Shown: positions 44,301 through 56,611, counted from the first letter of the stretch. The stretch is DNA of 64,000 nucleotides from Carallia brachiata (GCA_021464245.1 JADCRB010000072.1:1820055-1884054), one strand, 5' to 3'. Translations and numbers: made by a program. Notes: generated by a model from the sequence alone, not told the origin.

Positions 44301-47300
44301 AACCTTACATGACTTGATCTAACAACTTGAATTGCATTTCACACCCTTAATTGGCAAACAAATAAGTCAAAAACAAAGTTATATAATCACAGTTTGTGTT
44401 GTTGAGATGATAAATAGCTCATACTGTGTTAAAAATCGTGCATATTTGAGTTTCTATCAAGTTAAATTACGGGATTAAACATACGTTGGCTTAATAAGGT
44501 TGTCAACGATCTTATGACGCTTGTTGAACTTGTGGAGATTGCTTCCTTAATAGTTTAATGTAAATAATTTAATTTATCGCATGTAATGATTCAACACAAT
44601 TTTCCTGGACAATTCTATAGGCACCAACCTTACCCATTTTAAAACAAAGTTTAGAAAAAAAAAAAGTTGCATGTGTTAAGCTTTGTCTATTTCTACGTCA
44701 TTCCTCGCCATTTTGGGTTGTGGTCCAATTGCCAACAGGAGGCAGATCACGAGAAATGCTCACATACCAGAACCATTGCGATCCAAAATGAGCAAATAGT
44801 GATTATCAACATTAATTGAAAATCCCAATTCCTTTTCACCATCAACTACATAATTAATTATAGCTTTGGAATAAAATCTGGTGGGCTCGAGGTATAAATG
44901 CTATTTAATGTAAGGTTTTCTGGGACCATTAGCTAATCAATAAAATGGCCTAATCTGTACTGTATGCGAAGTAGACGGGAATTGTTGGTCCAGCAACAAT
45001 GGTTTTCTCACTTTATGGCTGGTGCTAGGGATTTTGTCTGCCTGGATATCTTAGTCTACTAAGTTAATATGTAATTAGTATAAGACAATAGAAATTATTA
45101 GAGGTTCTTGCCAAGATAACATGGATGAATATTCCCGAACTTCTAAGTAGGGATTCGAACTCCTCATTAAGTCTCATTTTTTCTCGTCAAATATTCAGTA
45201 CTTCGTCGTTAGGTTAGTTACACCTAAAGCAAAAAAATTATTGTTCGGCGAATTAAGTTTACCGCATAATTATACAGCAGATTAATTCCCGGTCCAAGCT
45301 TATGTTGAATGAATGAATTACATTTTCGGTTAGAGTTTGATAAATCACAGTGGGTAAATAAACTTTTCAAATGAAGATCCCCCCAACGACAAAGTATTCG
45401 CGTACCACCTAACTTTTGAACGTCACATTTATATTACTTTATTTTATGCCGCTCTATCTTGATGATCTCACTTGTTTAGACGTTTAACACTAATTTTCAT
45501 GCTTGTAAAAGGATGCTCAATGATTCATCATTGACGTTACAACATCATCTACCTTATTTTCAATTCGTCGTGGTGGTGGTTTCATCAGTGAGAGCCTATT
45601 ACGGCCAAATTAAGCAGCAAATGCAACCTTTTTTTTTTGTTTGTGGTCCAGAAATTCAGTTATGGAGCGTCCCGTATTTACAATAGAAGGGGTCATAACT
45701 ATATTGTAAAAAGTGAGTAGAGTGAAACTAGTAAAACATCAAATTTTAAGTCTGATCATGAATAAAAAGACACTCTTTTTTAACCACTCGACTAAAAGCA
45801 AATTCTTACCATTTTGATTTTGACATAGAGAAGATAGTTTGCTAGGCTGTTTTTGGATACCCTAACCTAGCACACTATGATTATAGATTTCATATTTACC
45901 CACGAAACACTATTTCCGGGAAATGAAATTAAAAAAGGAAAAGAAAAACTAAAGTGGTTCCGACCTGTGGATAATACCCATGAAAGTTTCCATTGGCTCG
46001 TCATCTAAGGCAAAGCTAAGCAAAACTCTCTGGGGCCTATGAGCCCAAGAATGTCTGCCTAAAGCCCAAGACTGCCTCCTTTACTCCACCCCAGTAAGAC
46101 TTGGGCTGCGAGCTGCTACCGTCCAATAACAGAATTTATTTCCTCTTTCAAAGCTTCAATTGCTCTTCGCCCATCCACAATAGCCAGTTGTTCGTTGTTG
46201 AATCGTCCAGCCGTGGGCTTTCTGGAGCACTGAACGATTTTGTGGTCTACTCCATGGCCTCCCAATTGCTTAAGAATATTTCATAGACCAGATTGCCTTT
46301 TTTTTTTTTTTTCCCCTTTTTTTACTAACCCAGATTGCAATTAGAAAGGAGTATGAAATATAATTGCCAACCCAGCTAATCATTTAGAAAGAGTTTTTAG
46401 CTCAGACTTCTAATTTAGAGGTCTTAAATTCTAATCTTGGAAAAGGAGATGTGAAGTTTGTAAAATAACTACTAATCTAATGAACCTCCTAATAAAAAAA
46501 AAGACAGTTACAATTGCATATCAAAAGTTTGTTGTTCTTTTTTTCTCTCTTTTTTTTCCCGGGTACTTCGGAATGGAACTAGATCGAAGAATCTATAGCC
46601 GTAAATTAGCAAAACAATGTCCTAATCCTATTATGTAATGGATTTAGTGCTTATGTTGCACATATCCAGGCTTCCACATTGGAAGTCTGAAGGTGTCGCG
46701 ATTAGTGAAGGTCCTCCAAAATTATCATGAGTTTGAGAGACAGCATGTTCCGTTATGATTTTGTTAGTCTGTTAGTGTTGGTGATTACGGAGAAAGAGGT
46801 CTTTTAGACATCACAGACGAAATATTTCATTACTTGCTGGGAATCTACTGAAAGGATCCCATATTTCACGTTTTGTGGAGGTGCTGGCAGGCCTGGCACA
46901 CATTGCGCGCCGGTCGAGATATAAGTTGTAGGCTGACATTTTGCCATCAAGCTAGAAATATACTGTTTTCCCTCGCAGTACACAAGCTTCAGCTTTTTAC
47001 GTCTCCAAGCATGGGCGGAAAAACTAGAATCTATGTGGATTCTCGGCTTCTTGCAATGCCATCAACCACACAAATTGCACTCAAAAAAGTAAGCACGAGC
47101 AACTCGGAGCCCAGCTTGGTTACGAGCTTGTCAAAAAGCATTAGATAGAGGGCCTCTTTTCCCATTGATTATGGCATAGGTTTCAACCATAGCAGTCTAT
47201 TGCTTGCAGTATTTTGCTAAGGGGCAAAATATCAGTGAATATTCTGAGGACAATATCTAATCTTTCGAAAGCCGATTCTCCACCTACAAGAATGAGAATT

Positions 47301-47597
47301 GCTTAGGAGTCTTTCTCACCTAACAGAAAAGGAGAGATTTATGGAAGTATTGTTCTGTACAGAATTTACCATCTACATTTCAACTGGAGCTCTATCGGAC
47401 AAATTCGAACCATAAACCATACCGTCGAATTCTTTCCTTCGGTATGGATTCTCAACAATGCTAACTCCTACAGGCCCAGTTCTGATGCTTTTTCATTGAA
47501 TATCTCCAGTAAGAGCTCTTAGACAGCATTCCCACAAACTGTGAACTCAGATGCTACCAATATATCCACCAGAATTGGATGTCCGTAACTTCTATAA
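41301..47597. other. 6.3-kb gene-poor region
   Basis: No gene recognised. Open frames at 41335-41661, 42320-42655 and 46873-47148 match nothing I know and show no splice context. At 42180-42245 there are three tandem copies of a 23-base AT-rich unit, 'atcgtataatttttttaatat'. The stretch 46010-46260 is more GC-balanced, with several GGGCC/TGGGCT motifs (site II-like) such as near 46025 and 46100, and might be a small promoter or gene relic. The last ~400 bases are probably the 3' UTR of the PPR gene. Confidence 0.45.
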
Positions 47598-49406
47598 TTA
47601 CACCTTCACAACAAAGCTAACTTTTCTCAGGTCCTGACCCAACCTGTCAATCATCTGGTAAATTTTCTCAGAGTTAGGATGTGACTTGTCAAGCACAGTG
47701 AAGTCGTGAACCACATTATCTACTTCAATGGAGCTAGACCCTGATGGTTTTTGCATTCCTGTGCTCCTCGTTTGCAACCTCATTTTGGCAGCACTTTTCC
47801 AATCACCCACAGAAGCAAAGATATTTGACAACATTGAGTAATTACCTGAATCTGATTGCTCCAGGCAATCCAATAACTCCTTTGCAAGTGGCACAGCATT
47901 ATGCATTCTGCATGCGCCCAAAAGTGTACCCCAAATAACATCATTTGGTTCCATCGGCATGCTTTGCACAAGCTTAAAAGCTTTCTTTAGATGGCCTCCA
48001 CGACCCAAAAGGTCAATCATGCAACCGTAATGCTCAATCTCGGGAATGATCTCATAATCTCTCTCCATAGTATCAAAGTATTGAAGGCCCTCGTCGACAA
48101 GGCCCGAATGAGTACAAGCACACAAAACACCTACTAGAGTATATTTGTCAGGCTTAAACCCTTCTTGTTTCATTAGAGAAAAGAGCTGGAGTGCTCTCTC
48201 GCCATATCCATGCACAGCTAACCCTTGGAGCATACAATTCCATGAGACCAAGTCTCTCTTTGGCATCACATCAAAAACACTGAATGCCTTGTCCACACTA
48301 CCGCATTTTGCATACATATCAATCAGTGCGTTAGACACATTAACACTACATGTAAACCTATTCCTATCAACAGAGGAATGGACTACCTTCCCCAATCCAA
48401 GCAAACCAGACTCAGCACAAGCAGCCAGCACACTGATCACTGCCCCCTCATCAAGTTTCAGTCCAGACGCCTCCATTTGATTATACAATCTTGTAGCCTC
48501 ACTTGCTAGTCCCTTCTCTGCATACCCAGAGATAATTATGGTCCACGAAACCAAATTCTTGACTGGCATCCTGTCAAACAGCAATCTTGCCATTTCCAAA
48601 TCACCAGCTTTTCTATAACCCGAAATCATAGTTGACCACGAGACAGAATTCCTCTCTGGCATTGTCTCGAACAACTCAAACGCTTCAATCATCTGTCCTG
48701 CCTTCACATAGGCATCCAACACTGTGTTCCAACTGACAACATCTCTTGCAGGCATTACATCAAACAATTTGCGAGCTTGGTCCGAGTCCCCTGCTTTCAC
48801 CAACCCGCCAATCATGGTGTTCCAAGAAACAACATCTCTCTCATCCATCGTCATAAACAACTTCAATGCAAGCTCCACACCCAACAAACCACACTTCGAA
48901 TAACTATCAATCAGCGAATTGGGCACGAACAAATCTTCCCAAAAACCACATTTTTCCACCTGGGCATGTATCATTTGCACTGTAGGCAGCCAAGACTCCT
49001 CATTACAAGCCTTCAAAAGAAAAGGGTATGTGAAATTATCTGCAAAGACTCCACCTTTTTGCATATCAAAGAAAACAGCAAATGCCAGCGAAGGCTGAGA
49101 GTTAAAAACATGAGCTTTTATCAAGGCATTGTACAAATGGACGTTGGGGCATTCAATTTGGTTAAAAACATTGACAGCCAAAGCCAGTTGGCGGCAGAGA
49201 GAGAAGGCTGAAACGAGTTTGGGTGCCACGTAGAGGTCTCTGTGGCGATTTTGCTTCAGAATTTGGGCATGTACTTGTTTGATGTAATCCAAGTTAGTGC
49301 ATTTATGGAGGTCTTGCAGCTTTTGCTCAAAAAGCCTTCTTGTTGAGACCCATGTAGGGGCTCTTACTACTGGCCATGACATCTGGGTTTGGGTTGGTTT
49401 AGACAT
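47598..49406 (-). CDS. Pentatricopeptide repeat protein, PLS class with E domain
   Basis: Organelle RNA-binding protein; PLS-class members usually act in C-to-U RNA editing. Intronless, minus strand, 602 residues from the ATG at 49406. The frame is open five codons further upstream but only from a TTG. The N-terminus is short and Arg/Ser/Thr-containing (mitochondrial or plastid targeting plausible). Tandem PPR units run from about residue 75 to 490, for example NTMIGGLVKAGDSDQARKLFD, VDKAFSVFDVMPKRDLVSWN and KPDKYTLVGVLCACTHSGL. An E-type C-terminal region follows (WGTLLGACRMHN; QKPSGSSSIEVDN; FTVLDKSHPNSEKIYQMI). There is no DYW deaminase domain, so editing would need a partner. Closest known protein in memory is that of Arabidopsis At3g29230. 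Intact. Confidence 0.93.
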   Translation of the reverse strand: MSKPTQTQMSWPVVRAPTWVSTRRLFEQKLQDLHKCTNLDYIKQVHAQILKQNRHRDLYVAPKLVSAFSLCRQLALAVNVFNQIECPNVHLYNALIKAHVFNSQPSLAFAVFFDMQKGGVFADNFTYPFLLKACNEESWLPTVQMIHAQVEKCGFWEDLFVPNSLIDSYSKCGLLGVELALKLFMTMDERDVVSWNTMIGGLVKAGDSDQARKLFDVMPARDVVSWNTVLDAYVKAGQMIEAFELFETMPERNSVSWSTMISGYRKAGDLEMARLLFDRMPVKNLVSWTIIISGYAEKGLASEATRLYNQMEASGLKLDEGAVISVLAACAESGLLGLGKVVHSSVDRNRFTCSVNVSNALIDMYAKCGSVDKAFSVFDVMPKRDLVSWNCMLQGLAVHGYGERALQLFSLMKQEGFKPDKYTLVGVLCACTHSGLVDEGLQYFDTMERDYEIIPEIEHYGCMIDLLGRGGHLKKAFKLVQSMPMEPNDVIWGTLLGACRMHNAVPLAKELLDCLEQSDSGNYSMLSNIFASVGDWKSAAKMRLQTRSTGMQKPSGSSSIEVDNVVHDFTVLDKSHPNSEKIYQMIDRLGQDLRKVSFVVKV

Positions 49407-49660
49407 TGGAGGTGGTTTCAAGCATTGTTCAGAGTTTTGATAAATTTAAGGATGGTTAGAAGCAGACAAAACAGGAAGTTCGAAGAACTAGAAGTAGAGG
49501 CATAATGATTGCGGGGTCTGAAGCCGGAGGGCCGTCAATCGTTGGTATGATAGGATCAGTGAAAGGTGTGGAAAATAAGCAGCCCATTTTGGGGCATACG
49601 ATTTATGAGACCAGCACTTTGGTAATTAAAAGAGGGCACCATTACATATGGAGAACCTTT

Positions 49661-49825
49661 GGTGAATATATTGCGTTTATACGTATTTAATTTATATAAT
49701 TATAATTATTTTTTATAATTATAATTAAAAAAATAAAAAATAATAATATTTTTATATTATTATAATTATAAAAAAAATACTTATAATTATATAAATCAAA
49801 TACATATAAATACAATTTACCATTA
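49661..49825. mobile_element. Short AT-rich foldback (MITE-like)
   Basis: Left arm 'ggtgaatatattgcgtttat...' is the imperfect reverse complement of right arm '...tacatataaatacaatttacc'. Arms are ~70 bases and the loop is minimal. It lies 250 bases from the PPR start codon, in its promoter region. Confidence 0.65.
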
Positions 49826-50974
49826 ATATCTGTCCACCAACTTTTTCACTAAAATAAATTTTGGTGGGTAAAAGCGGGAAGGGCTCGCCGTTGGATGGGT
49901 TCCAGTGGCCAGTAGGTCGTGACCTGGCCCTCAAACTGAGCCTTTAATTTAAGCTTGAGTCCGACTCATTAACGTGCTTTATTTCGGTTTAAATCCTAAT
50001 AATTGTTGTTAGAATTTTTTTTAAAAGGTAGTATATGAGTTTTATTGTAAAGTTTTAGTAGTTTATAAATACTTTTTAATCCTGAAATGTGGTATTTCTC
50101 CTATCCTTAAGCCTTTTCTTTTTTCGACAAAATAAAAATTTAAACTTCAAGGGCCAGAATTAATGTCATTTATTGTTTATAAAGAGAAATCCTTTTCGCA
50201 GGTTAAAGATTAAGAAAAATAAAAAGAGATTTTTTATAACAATAGTAAATGCGACATGCGAAGAATAAGGATATGTTATAAAAGATGTATTAAATTAAAA
50301 AATAAATAAATTATTAAATATTGTTAAATAAATTAAAAGTTTTCTACATATATTTTCTTACGTATTCATATGATCAAACTGGTATATAAAAACATGAATA
50401 ATAAAAGCAACGATAATACTTGGTGTCGGAAGCAAGACAATCTAATCTAATGCTGTGTTTAATTTGCTGAAGAAAATAAGGGAAAAAAAATTATGTAATT
50501 ATTAATTTATTATTTTTTTATATTTTTTTTTAAAATAATTTTGTTATCTATTCAAACAATTTATTTTTCTCACAATTTTTTCTCTTACAAATTATTATTT
50601 ATTTTTTCTTCCTAATAATTTTTTCTCAATTTTCTCATCTATCCAAACAACTTATTTTTCTCACAACTTTTTTCTCTCATAAATTATTATTTATTTCTTT
50701 TTTATCATTTTTTTTTCACAACTTTTACATTTATTCAAATAATTTTTTTTTAATTTTCTTTTTCACACCTTTCTCCCAATCTAAATACAATATAAAAAGA
50801 AAATGTTAATTGTTAAGTGGACCGACTTTTTGAGGCAAGACAAAAGTGAAACCATAAAATATATATAATTTATGACCATTTACATTTTTTTAACCAAAAT
50901 GACTATTGATTTACACTCTTAAGATCTCATCTTTTTATATTCCTTATTAATCCAAAGAAAAAATTTACATTACT

Positions 50975-51178
50975 TAAAAAAAACTACTTAAAATCATGTT
51001 CGAATGTAATTATTTATATTTGATATGTAACTAATTAGATATTATATGTAAAGAATGACAGTAATTTTTTCTTCTTCATTTTAATTACATTTGAAATTCA
51101 AATGATTGTAAATTAAATACAAACAGTTACATTTAAATAGTATATTCGATAATTTTTTATCTAAAAATATAATGGTAT
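50975..51178 (+). mobile_element. MITE family copy 2
   Basis: Same orientation as copy 1 (34930). Shared text includes 'aattatttatatttgat', 'aactaattagat' and 'aaatacaaacagtt'. Ends are imperfectly inverted. Located upstream of the chorismate mutase gene. Confidence 0.7.
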
Positions 51179-51706
51179 TCTAATCAAAATCGGTAAAAAA
51201 TTAAAAAAAAAAATCTTGAAGAATAGCACAAACGTAAAAAACAAGCAATGTAGCGCTGCTAAAAAAGTATATTATGTGCTTAAACCATAGGCGGAAAGAG
51301 AAAACAATGAAGGAAAAAATCGGGGAGAGAAACTTTTGAGGAGGATTTAAGACCAAACGGCCTTCTGATTTGGCAGTGGCCGATGAAGATCGTGTCGTGT
51401 CCCCATGGTGACAATTCTTTCTTGCACACGTTCCCACTTTCTTCAACTACCAAACTTGACTTGACACCCACTCTCTTCCACCATAACATCCATCTACCAC
51501 CAAGAGCTGCCGAAATCACTCTTCTTTTTCGGTTTTTGGCCTATTTGGGTTGTTGGGTGGTTTTGGTCTTGTTCAGTTTTTGGCTTAATTTGGTTTGTTA
51601 GAGGTAGTTAGTTTTGTTTGTTTTAAGGCTTCTTTCTTTTCCATTTCTCTCAAGTTGATCTTTTTTTCTCTGCCTTAACTCTTCAAGCTCTGTCCTTGAC
51701 GCTGCA

Positions 51707-54361
51707 ATGGAGGCAAAGTTATTGAGACCTTCCTTTCCCGCACTTAAATCATCAAAGGGAAAATCTTTTTCGGCTGTTCAAAGCAGGACATCTTTATTCA
51801 TGCCACCACTCCTGCGTTCAAACATGGGAAAGGGACGAAATTTGTCACTGCATGTATCTGCCCTATCTACTGGGTATAGGCACGCAGCAACCCACTTGCC
51901 CAAATTGGTTAATTGTTACATTCAGCTTGTAACTCTCGATGGTTTCAATGTATTTTATATCTTGTAGTCAATATCTCTGTTTGTTTTTCCTTTTCTGTTG
52001 TCTGTGTGCTTGTTTTTGCTGTCTTATAAATGCGGATATCTTGATTTGCTGATCAATTGGTGTTTGTTTGCTGTTTGTATTTGGTGCGATTTCTCCGAAG
52101 TTGAATTGTTTCTGGGGCCTTGCTGTTGAATTTATTGCCTTTATATTGGACGAAGATGGTGCTCTTAGACTTGCAGCAGTTTAAAATTAGTCGCCTCCCA
52201 TGTTCTTTGTTCAACGATTCAAATGGAAGGCCTGCCTTTTGACTTCCAGTTTTGATGGTTAACAGAGTGGTTGTTCCTCTAATGATCTTTTCTGCGATCA
52301 AACTTAAAGATTGCAAAATTTTTGTATGCTATGCTATCTTTTTGCTTCTTGTCAGATATTTGTATCTTTTGTAGCATTGCCGGATTGTCGAAGGATTCAA
52401 TTGTTAGCTTATGAAATCGCACCGATACTCAAATTTGTTTCTATTTGGTACATGAAGATGCCTTATTTGCATGCTCTTGGGAATGTTGATTTTCCATTTT
52501 TTTTGGCCATTAGGTTCTTAAACTGCATCCTTTATCTGTAGGTTGGCAGCGAAGAAAAGGGTGGATGAAAGTGAAAACTTGAAGCTAGAAAATATTAGAC
52601 AGTCCTTGATAAGACAAGAGGACAGTATAATATTTGGCCTCCTAGAAAGATCTCAGTACTGTTACAATGCCGACACTTATGACCCTGGTGCTTTTGCCAT
52701 GGAAGGCTTCCATGGGTCCTTGGTAGAATACATGCTTAAGGAAACTGAAAAGCTTCATGCTCAGGTATGTTATAGCTAAGCCTCTGCTTCTTACAGGCAA
52801 ATGAAGACAAAGATGTCATAGTGGCTTCTGACATTGTCTGTGCATCCATTAGGTTGGCAGATATAAGAGCCCTGATGAGCATGCTTTCTTTCCAGATGAC
52901 TTGCCTGAGCCATTGTTGCCACCGCTCCAGTATGTTCAGGTAACTGACTAATGTTGCAGCTGAAACACTTGATGGACCAAGCTGCAATTTTTTTTTTTTT
53001 TCTTGTTTGTGATCCACTACTTTGGAGAGTTCTTCCCATATAGGAGAAACAAACAATTATTATTATCATTGAAGACTTGAATTTGTAAAGATTGGTCTTT
53101 GCCATATTCAAGAAATTCACGACATGAATCTCGGATGTTACTTCTTTTATGAGATCATGGTGCAAGTTCATATTTTTGCTTTCTCCAACGTTGTCCTCTA
53201 ATTTCTGTCATGATCAAACAGGTACTGCATCCCATTGCTGACTCAATTAATGTAAACAGAAAAGTGTGGGACATGTATTTTAGAGATCTTATCCCAAGAC
53301 TGGTCAAGGAAGGAAATGATGGCAATTGCGGATCTACAGCAGTCTGTGACACAATTTGCCTGCAGGTAAGCGTTTCCATGAATGATAACGAATAGCTTGA
53401 CTGCCTGGAAAGAATTTATCGCTTGAAGCAGCTTTTGGGGAAGAAAATTAAGTTCAAGCTTTCTGAATTAATTGGCAGAATCAGAACCATGCTCTCAAAT
53501 GGGAAATTGCATTTTGCTTCCTATGAACATGCAATAAATATTGCCTGTACTTCTCTGCAGTCATAAAAAAAAAATCACAAGTAATAGTTGCACTTGCATG
53601 AGGTGAACTCCTGAACCAAAATGATAATCCCTTCTACTCAAGAAATCTTGGATATTGTGAATGGCACAGGCTTTTCTCCCTTCAGAATCTAGATGTGCAA
53701 ATATTTGTGTTTACTGAGCAATAATGTCTGCAATAGAATATGTATTAACTAAGATTTTTTTTTTATACCCCACATTAAGGGAAGCCCTAGTGTTTTCTGT
53801 TATTTTACTTTTAATTTATCATTTTCATCCCTTTAATTCATCAAGTGAAATGCAATTTACCGGGAGCTTTGTTATCTTCTCATTGCAGGCACTCTCAAAA
53901 AGAATCCATTATGGAAAATTTGTAGCAGAAGCTAAATTTCGAGCCGATCCAGCTGCCTATGAACCTGCAATAAGAGCACAGGTATGTCCTGAACAAAGTC
54001 TTTTCTGTTTCCCCTTTGATTTTTTTTTTTTTTTCAAGTTTTTAAAAATGTGAGTGGCTTCATGATATTCCTTTATTTTCAAAATATCCTTTGTACTCAC
54101 CTTGTTGGGGTTGTGAATTTTGCAGGACAGGGATAAATTGATGGATATTCTGACATACACAGCAGTTGAAGAAGCAGTAAAGAAGAGAGGGAGATGAAAG
54201 CCAAAATATTCGGCCAGGAGGTGACGATTAATGGGGACGAAAACGGAACAGACCCAGCGTCCAAAATACCACCAAGCTTGGTTGCTCAGTTGTATGGAGA
54301 TTGGATCATGCCATTGACAAAGGAGGTCCAAGTTCAATATTTGTTGAGGAGATTGGACTGA
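51707..54361 (+). CDS. Chorismate mutase, plastid type (AroQ), with a frame break in the last exon
   Basis: Converts chorismate to prephenate, the branch point to phenylalanine and tyrosine. Exons 51707-51873, 52542-52764, 52853-52939, 53222-53365, 53889-53981 and 54126 onward, GT-AG borders. The first ~55 residues are a Ser/Lys-rich plastid transit peptide. The body matches plant CM1 (SLIRQEDSIIFGLLERSQY; FFPDDLPEPLLPPLQY; RDLIPRLVKEG; VCDTICLQALSKRIHYGKF). In exon 6 the frame stops at TGA 54195-54197 after VKKRGR. Downstream, another frame continues the family sequence to the TGA at 54359-54361 (AKIFGQ; PLTKEVQVQYLLRRLD). One base is missing at ~54187-54191 ('aagagagggagatg', where VKKRVE is expected). 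As read, the product has 261 residues and lacks the last ~55, including the C-terminal Thr/Glu active-site segment; corrected, 316 residues. True mutation or base-calling error. Confidence 0.9.
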
Positions 54362-54599
54362 GCGCCTCCATTGGCATGATTCTAAAAGAACTGAATAGTC
54401 CTTTGAACTTAAGTTACTTTCATGTATCTTCTGTGTACAAACCTAATGACCCAAAAGGCTAAAAATTAAAGAGTCATCAAAATGTGAATTCTGCGTCTGT
54501 CTTGGACGTGGATTCGCAATCATAGTCCGAGGAGTGGCATGTGACGAGGGTAAACGTAGCATTTATTTTTTGTCCGTCGGTCCAAAATTTGAATCTTAG

Positions 54600-54905
54600 T
54601 TAGAATTAAGGATCCGTTTATTTACTGTAAAATAACTTATTTTTATAAAATATTTATAAAAAAAATATTTACAGTAAAAATAATGATTTTTTCTTATCAT
54701 TTATTTATTTAAAGTATACTTTATATTTTTTTTCAAAAAATAACATCAGTTCTGAAAAAATGAGATGTTAGTTTTCTTAAAAATTTTAAAATTTTTCTCA
54801 AATTTTCTGTAAATTTTTCGTTGTAAAATATTTTATGTAAAACAAACGCTGAAAAATAAAAAAAAATTCTATAAAATATTTTTATACAAATAAATACATC
54901 CTAAG
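54600..54905. mobile_element. Small non-autonomous DNA element (candidate)
   Basis: Left end 'ttaaggatccgtttattta' and right end 'aataaatacatcctaag' form imperfect terminal inverted repeats. The interior has repeated 'taaaatatttta' phrases and an 'aaacaaacgctgaaa' block near the right end. Non-coding. Confidence 0.6.
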
Positions 54906-55214
54906 AGTCCAATAATTTTAACCCAAGGAGGGCAAAAAGTTCCACGTAGCACCTTTAGATGTGAAAAACTGTCATCGCGCCAATTTTGCCAGGAAAATGT
55001 GCATCATCGTGGGGCCTTCAACCGCAAAAGGCCCCTCAGCAGCATTTCCTAATTTAAAAACTAGATACCCTTTTAGAAAAAGAAAAAAAAAATTGTCATT
55101 ATTTAAACTCAAATTTTGTTTCGGCCTTCCCCCATTTTGGTGCAGTTGAGCGGAAAAACCTGTCAAGGGGGACCAGAGTAACCACAAAATTAATGGGGCT
55201 TGGGCCGCTTGGCT

Positions 55215-55436
55215 AACTTATTACCTATAAGGGTAAAAGTGCATAGCCAAATAATATTTAAATTTATATTTTATATTAATTTTATACAATTATAATAATA
55301 AAAAATAATACAAATAAATATTCTTATTTTTTAATTTATATTTTTTAATTACTATTATACAAAACATACTTATCATTATATAAATTACGTAATATATAAA
55401 TACTATTTAAATCAAATAATTTAACCCTATAATATG
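55215..55436. mobile_element. Small foldback / MITE-like element (candidate)
   Basis: Ends 'tataagggtaaaa' and 'tttaaccctata' are inverted, and arms continue with looser similarity ('aatatttaaatttatat' against 'atatataaatactattt'). AT-rich, non-coding. TA or TAA flanks are possible but not provable in AT-rich DNA. Confidence 0.5.
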
Positions 55437-56221
55437 ATTCATATGTATAAAATATAGGTTTGCATTATTTTCTTGTGGGGCCGAAAAGTTTGTACGGATA
55501 GAAATGGGGAAGGGTCTTTTCACAGCACGGCATTCGATTGCGAGAAGCACAAATTAGAGCAGATGCTGGGATTTTATTATGATGATGCTTTTACAATGAT
55601 TAACAGCGAACAGAAGCCCACCTGCGATAATAATTGGCTCTTTTTAAGTTTTTATTCCTTTTAAGATTTTTTCTTAACAATTTGGTTGAAGAAATCAAAT
55701 TATTAGAAATTATTAAAAAAACAGTGAAATATAATAAGAAAGTTTTTTTTTCAATGATTCTTCACAATTTATTTTTTATTGATGTGATAAAGAATTTTTT
55801 TATAATTTTACTTTTATTTTTTAAACCTAAATTTTAAGTGAATTTAATATTAACTTAAAATTTGAAAATTTATAAAATTTTATGAAAATTTTTGTTGCAT
55901 TTATCTTTATTAAAAATTAATAAAATATAATATCAAAAATTATCATATTATTTTTTATTATAAATAATTAATATCGTTATAAAAATATTTTATATTATTA
56001 TATTATTGATATTTTTTTTACCCTTCTCTCTCAGTCATTTTTTCGAAGGAAAAATAACAGGGCCAGAAAGACAAAAGAAAGACTTTGAAAGTGTGGGGCT
56101 ATGTCTGAGCCCTGACCTCTCATGCCACGTGCAAAGATCCTATCTTTAACGAATTTCTGCAAAAGCCGGACCTTTTAATCTGCGGTTATCATTATGAAAG
56201 CAGTATATTTTTTTAGAGCAC

Positions 56222-56412
56222 TGTTATAATTTTTTGATAAAAAATTATTCGAAACGATGACCAAATATAATTGTATGTATTTTATTTATAATCGTTTAGA
56301 TTTTAAGTGTAATTAAAATAAAAAATAAAATTTTTTTTTTTATATATATAATTTAACTGATTGTATATCAAATTCAATTAATTGTATTCAAAAACGTTTT
56401 AAAAATTTTTTT
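56222..56412 (-). mobile_element. MITE family copy 3
   Basis: Reverse-oriented relative of copies 1 and 2: 'aaaaaattattcgaaacgat' and 'tttagattttaagtgtaatt' match the reverse complement of the 34.9-kb copy. More diverged, interior T-rich. Confidence 0.6.
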
Positions 56413-56579
56413 TTTTATACTGTAACTTTTTCTTTTCCTTTTATAATACATAAATCAATGGTAGTTTGTAGATCTAAAAGAAGCTACAAGAAGTAAACTT
56501 TTCTTTCTTTCAAGACATAGTAGCAACTAGTAGGCAGCCAAAGTTATTATAAAGACCGAAACAACTATTTGAGTTGTGC

Positions 56580-56580
<1 letters not shown>

Positions 56581-56609
<29 letters not shown>
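56581..56609 (+). repeat. (AG)n microsatellite in 5' UTR
   Basis: About fourteen AG units ending five bases before the ATG at 56614 of the phytocyanin-like gene. GA/CT repeats in plant leaders can bind GAGA-binding BBR/BPC factors; here that is inference. Confidence 0.85.

Positions 56610-56611
<2 letters not shown>

Larger units (their letters stand above)
49422..51706. other. Intergenic between divergent genes; two small elements; chorismate mutase upstream region
   Basis: Contains a foldback at ~49661-49825, a likely AT-rich insertion at ~50455-50805 ('tgctgtgtttaatttgc' ... 'caatctaaatacaata' ends), the second MITE copy (50975-51178), and from ~51380 the probable promoter and leader of chorismate mutase. 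There 'caactaccaaac' (51444-51455) and 'catctaccacc' (~51491) are MYB/AC-element-like. Confidence 0.5.

Noticed and set aside
46873..47148. 91-residue open frame between the gene-poor region and the PPR gene
   Set aside because: No similarity recognised, no promoter or partner exons; insufficient support for a gene.
49407..49421. Five-residue N-terminal extension of the PPR protein
   Set aside because: It would start at TTG; the first ATG in frame is at 49406.
52311..52541. Open frame in the first intron of chorismate mutase
   Set aside because: It lies inside an intron whose borders join perfectly in frame; no domain.
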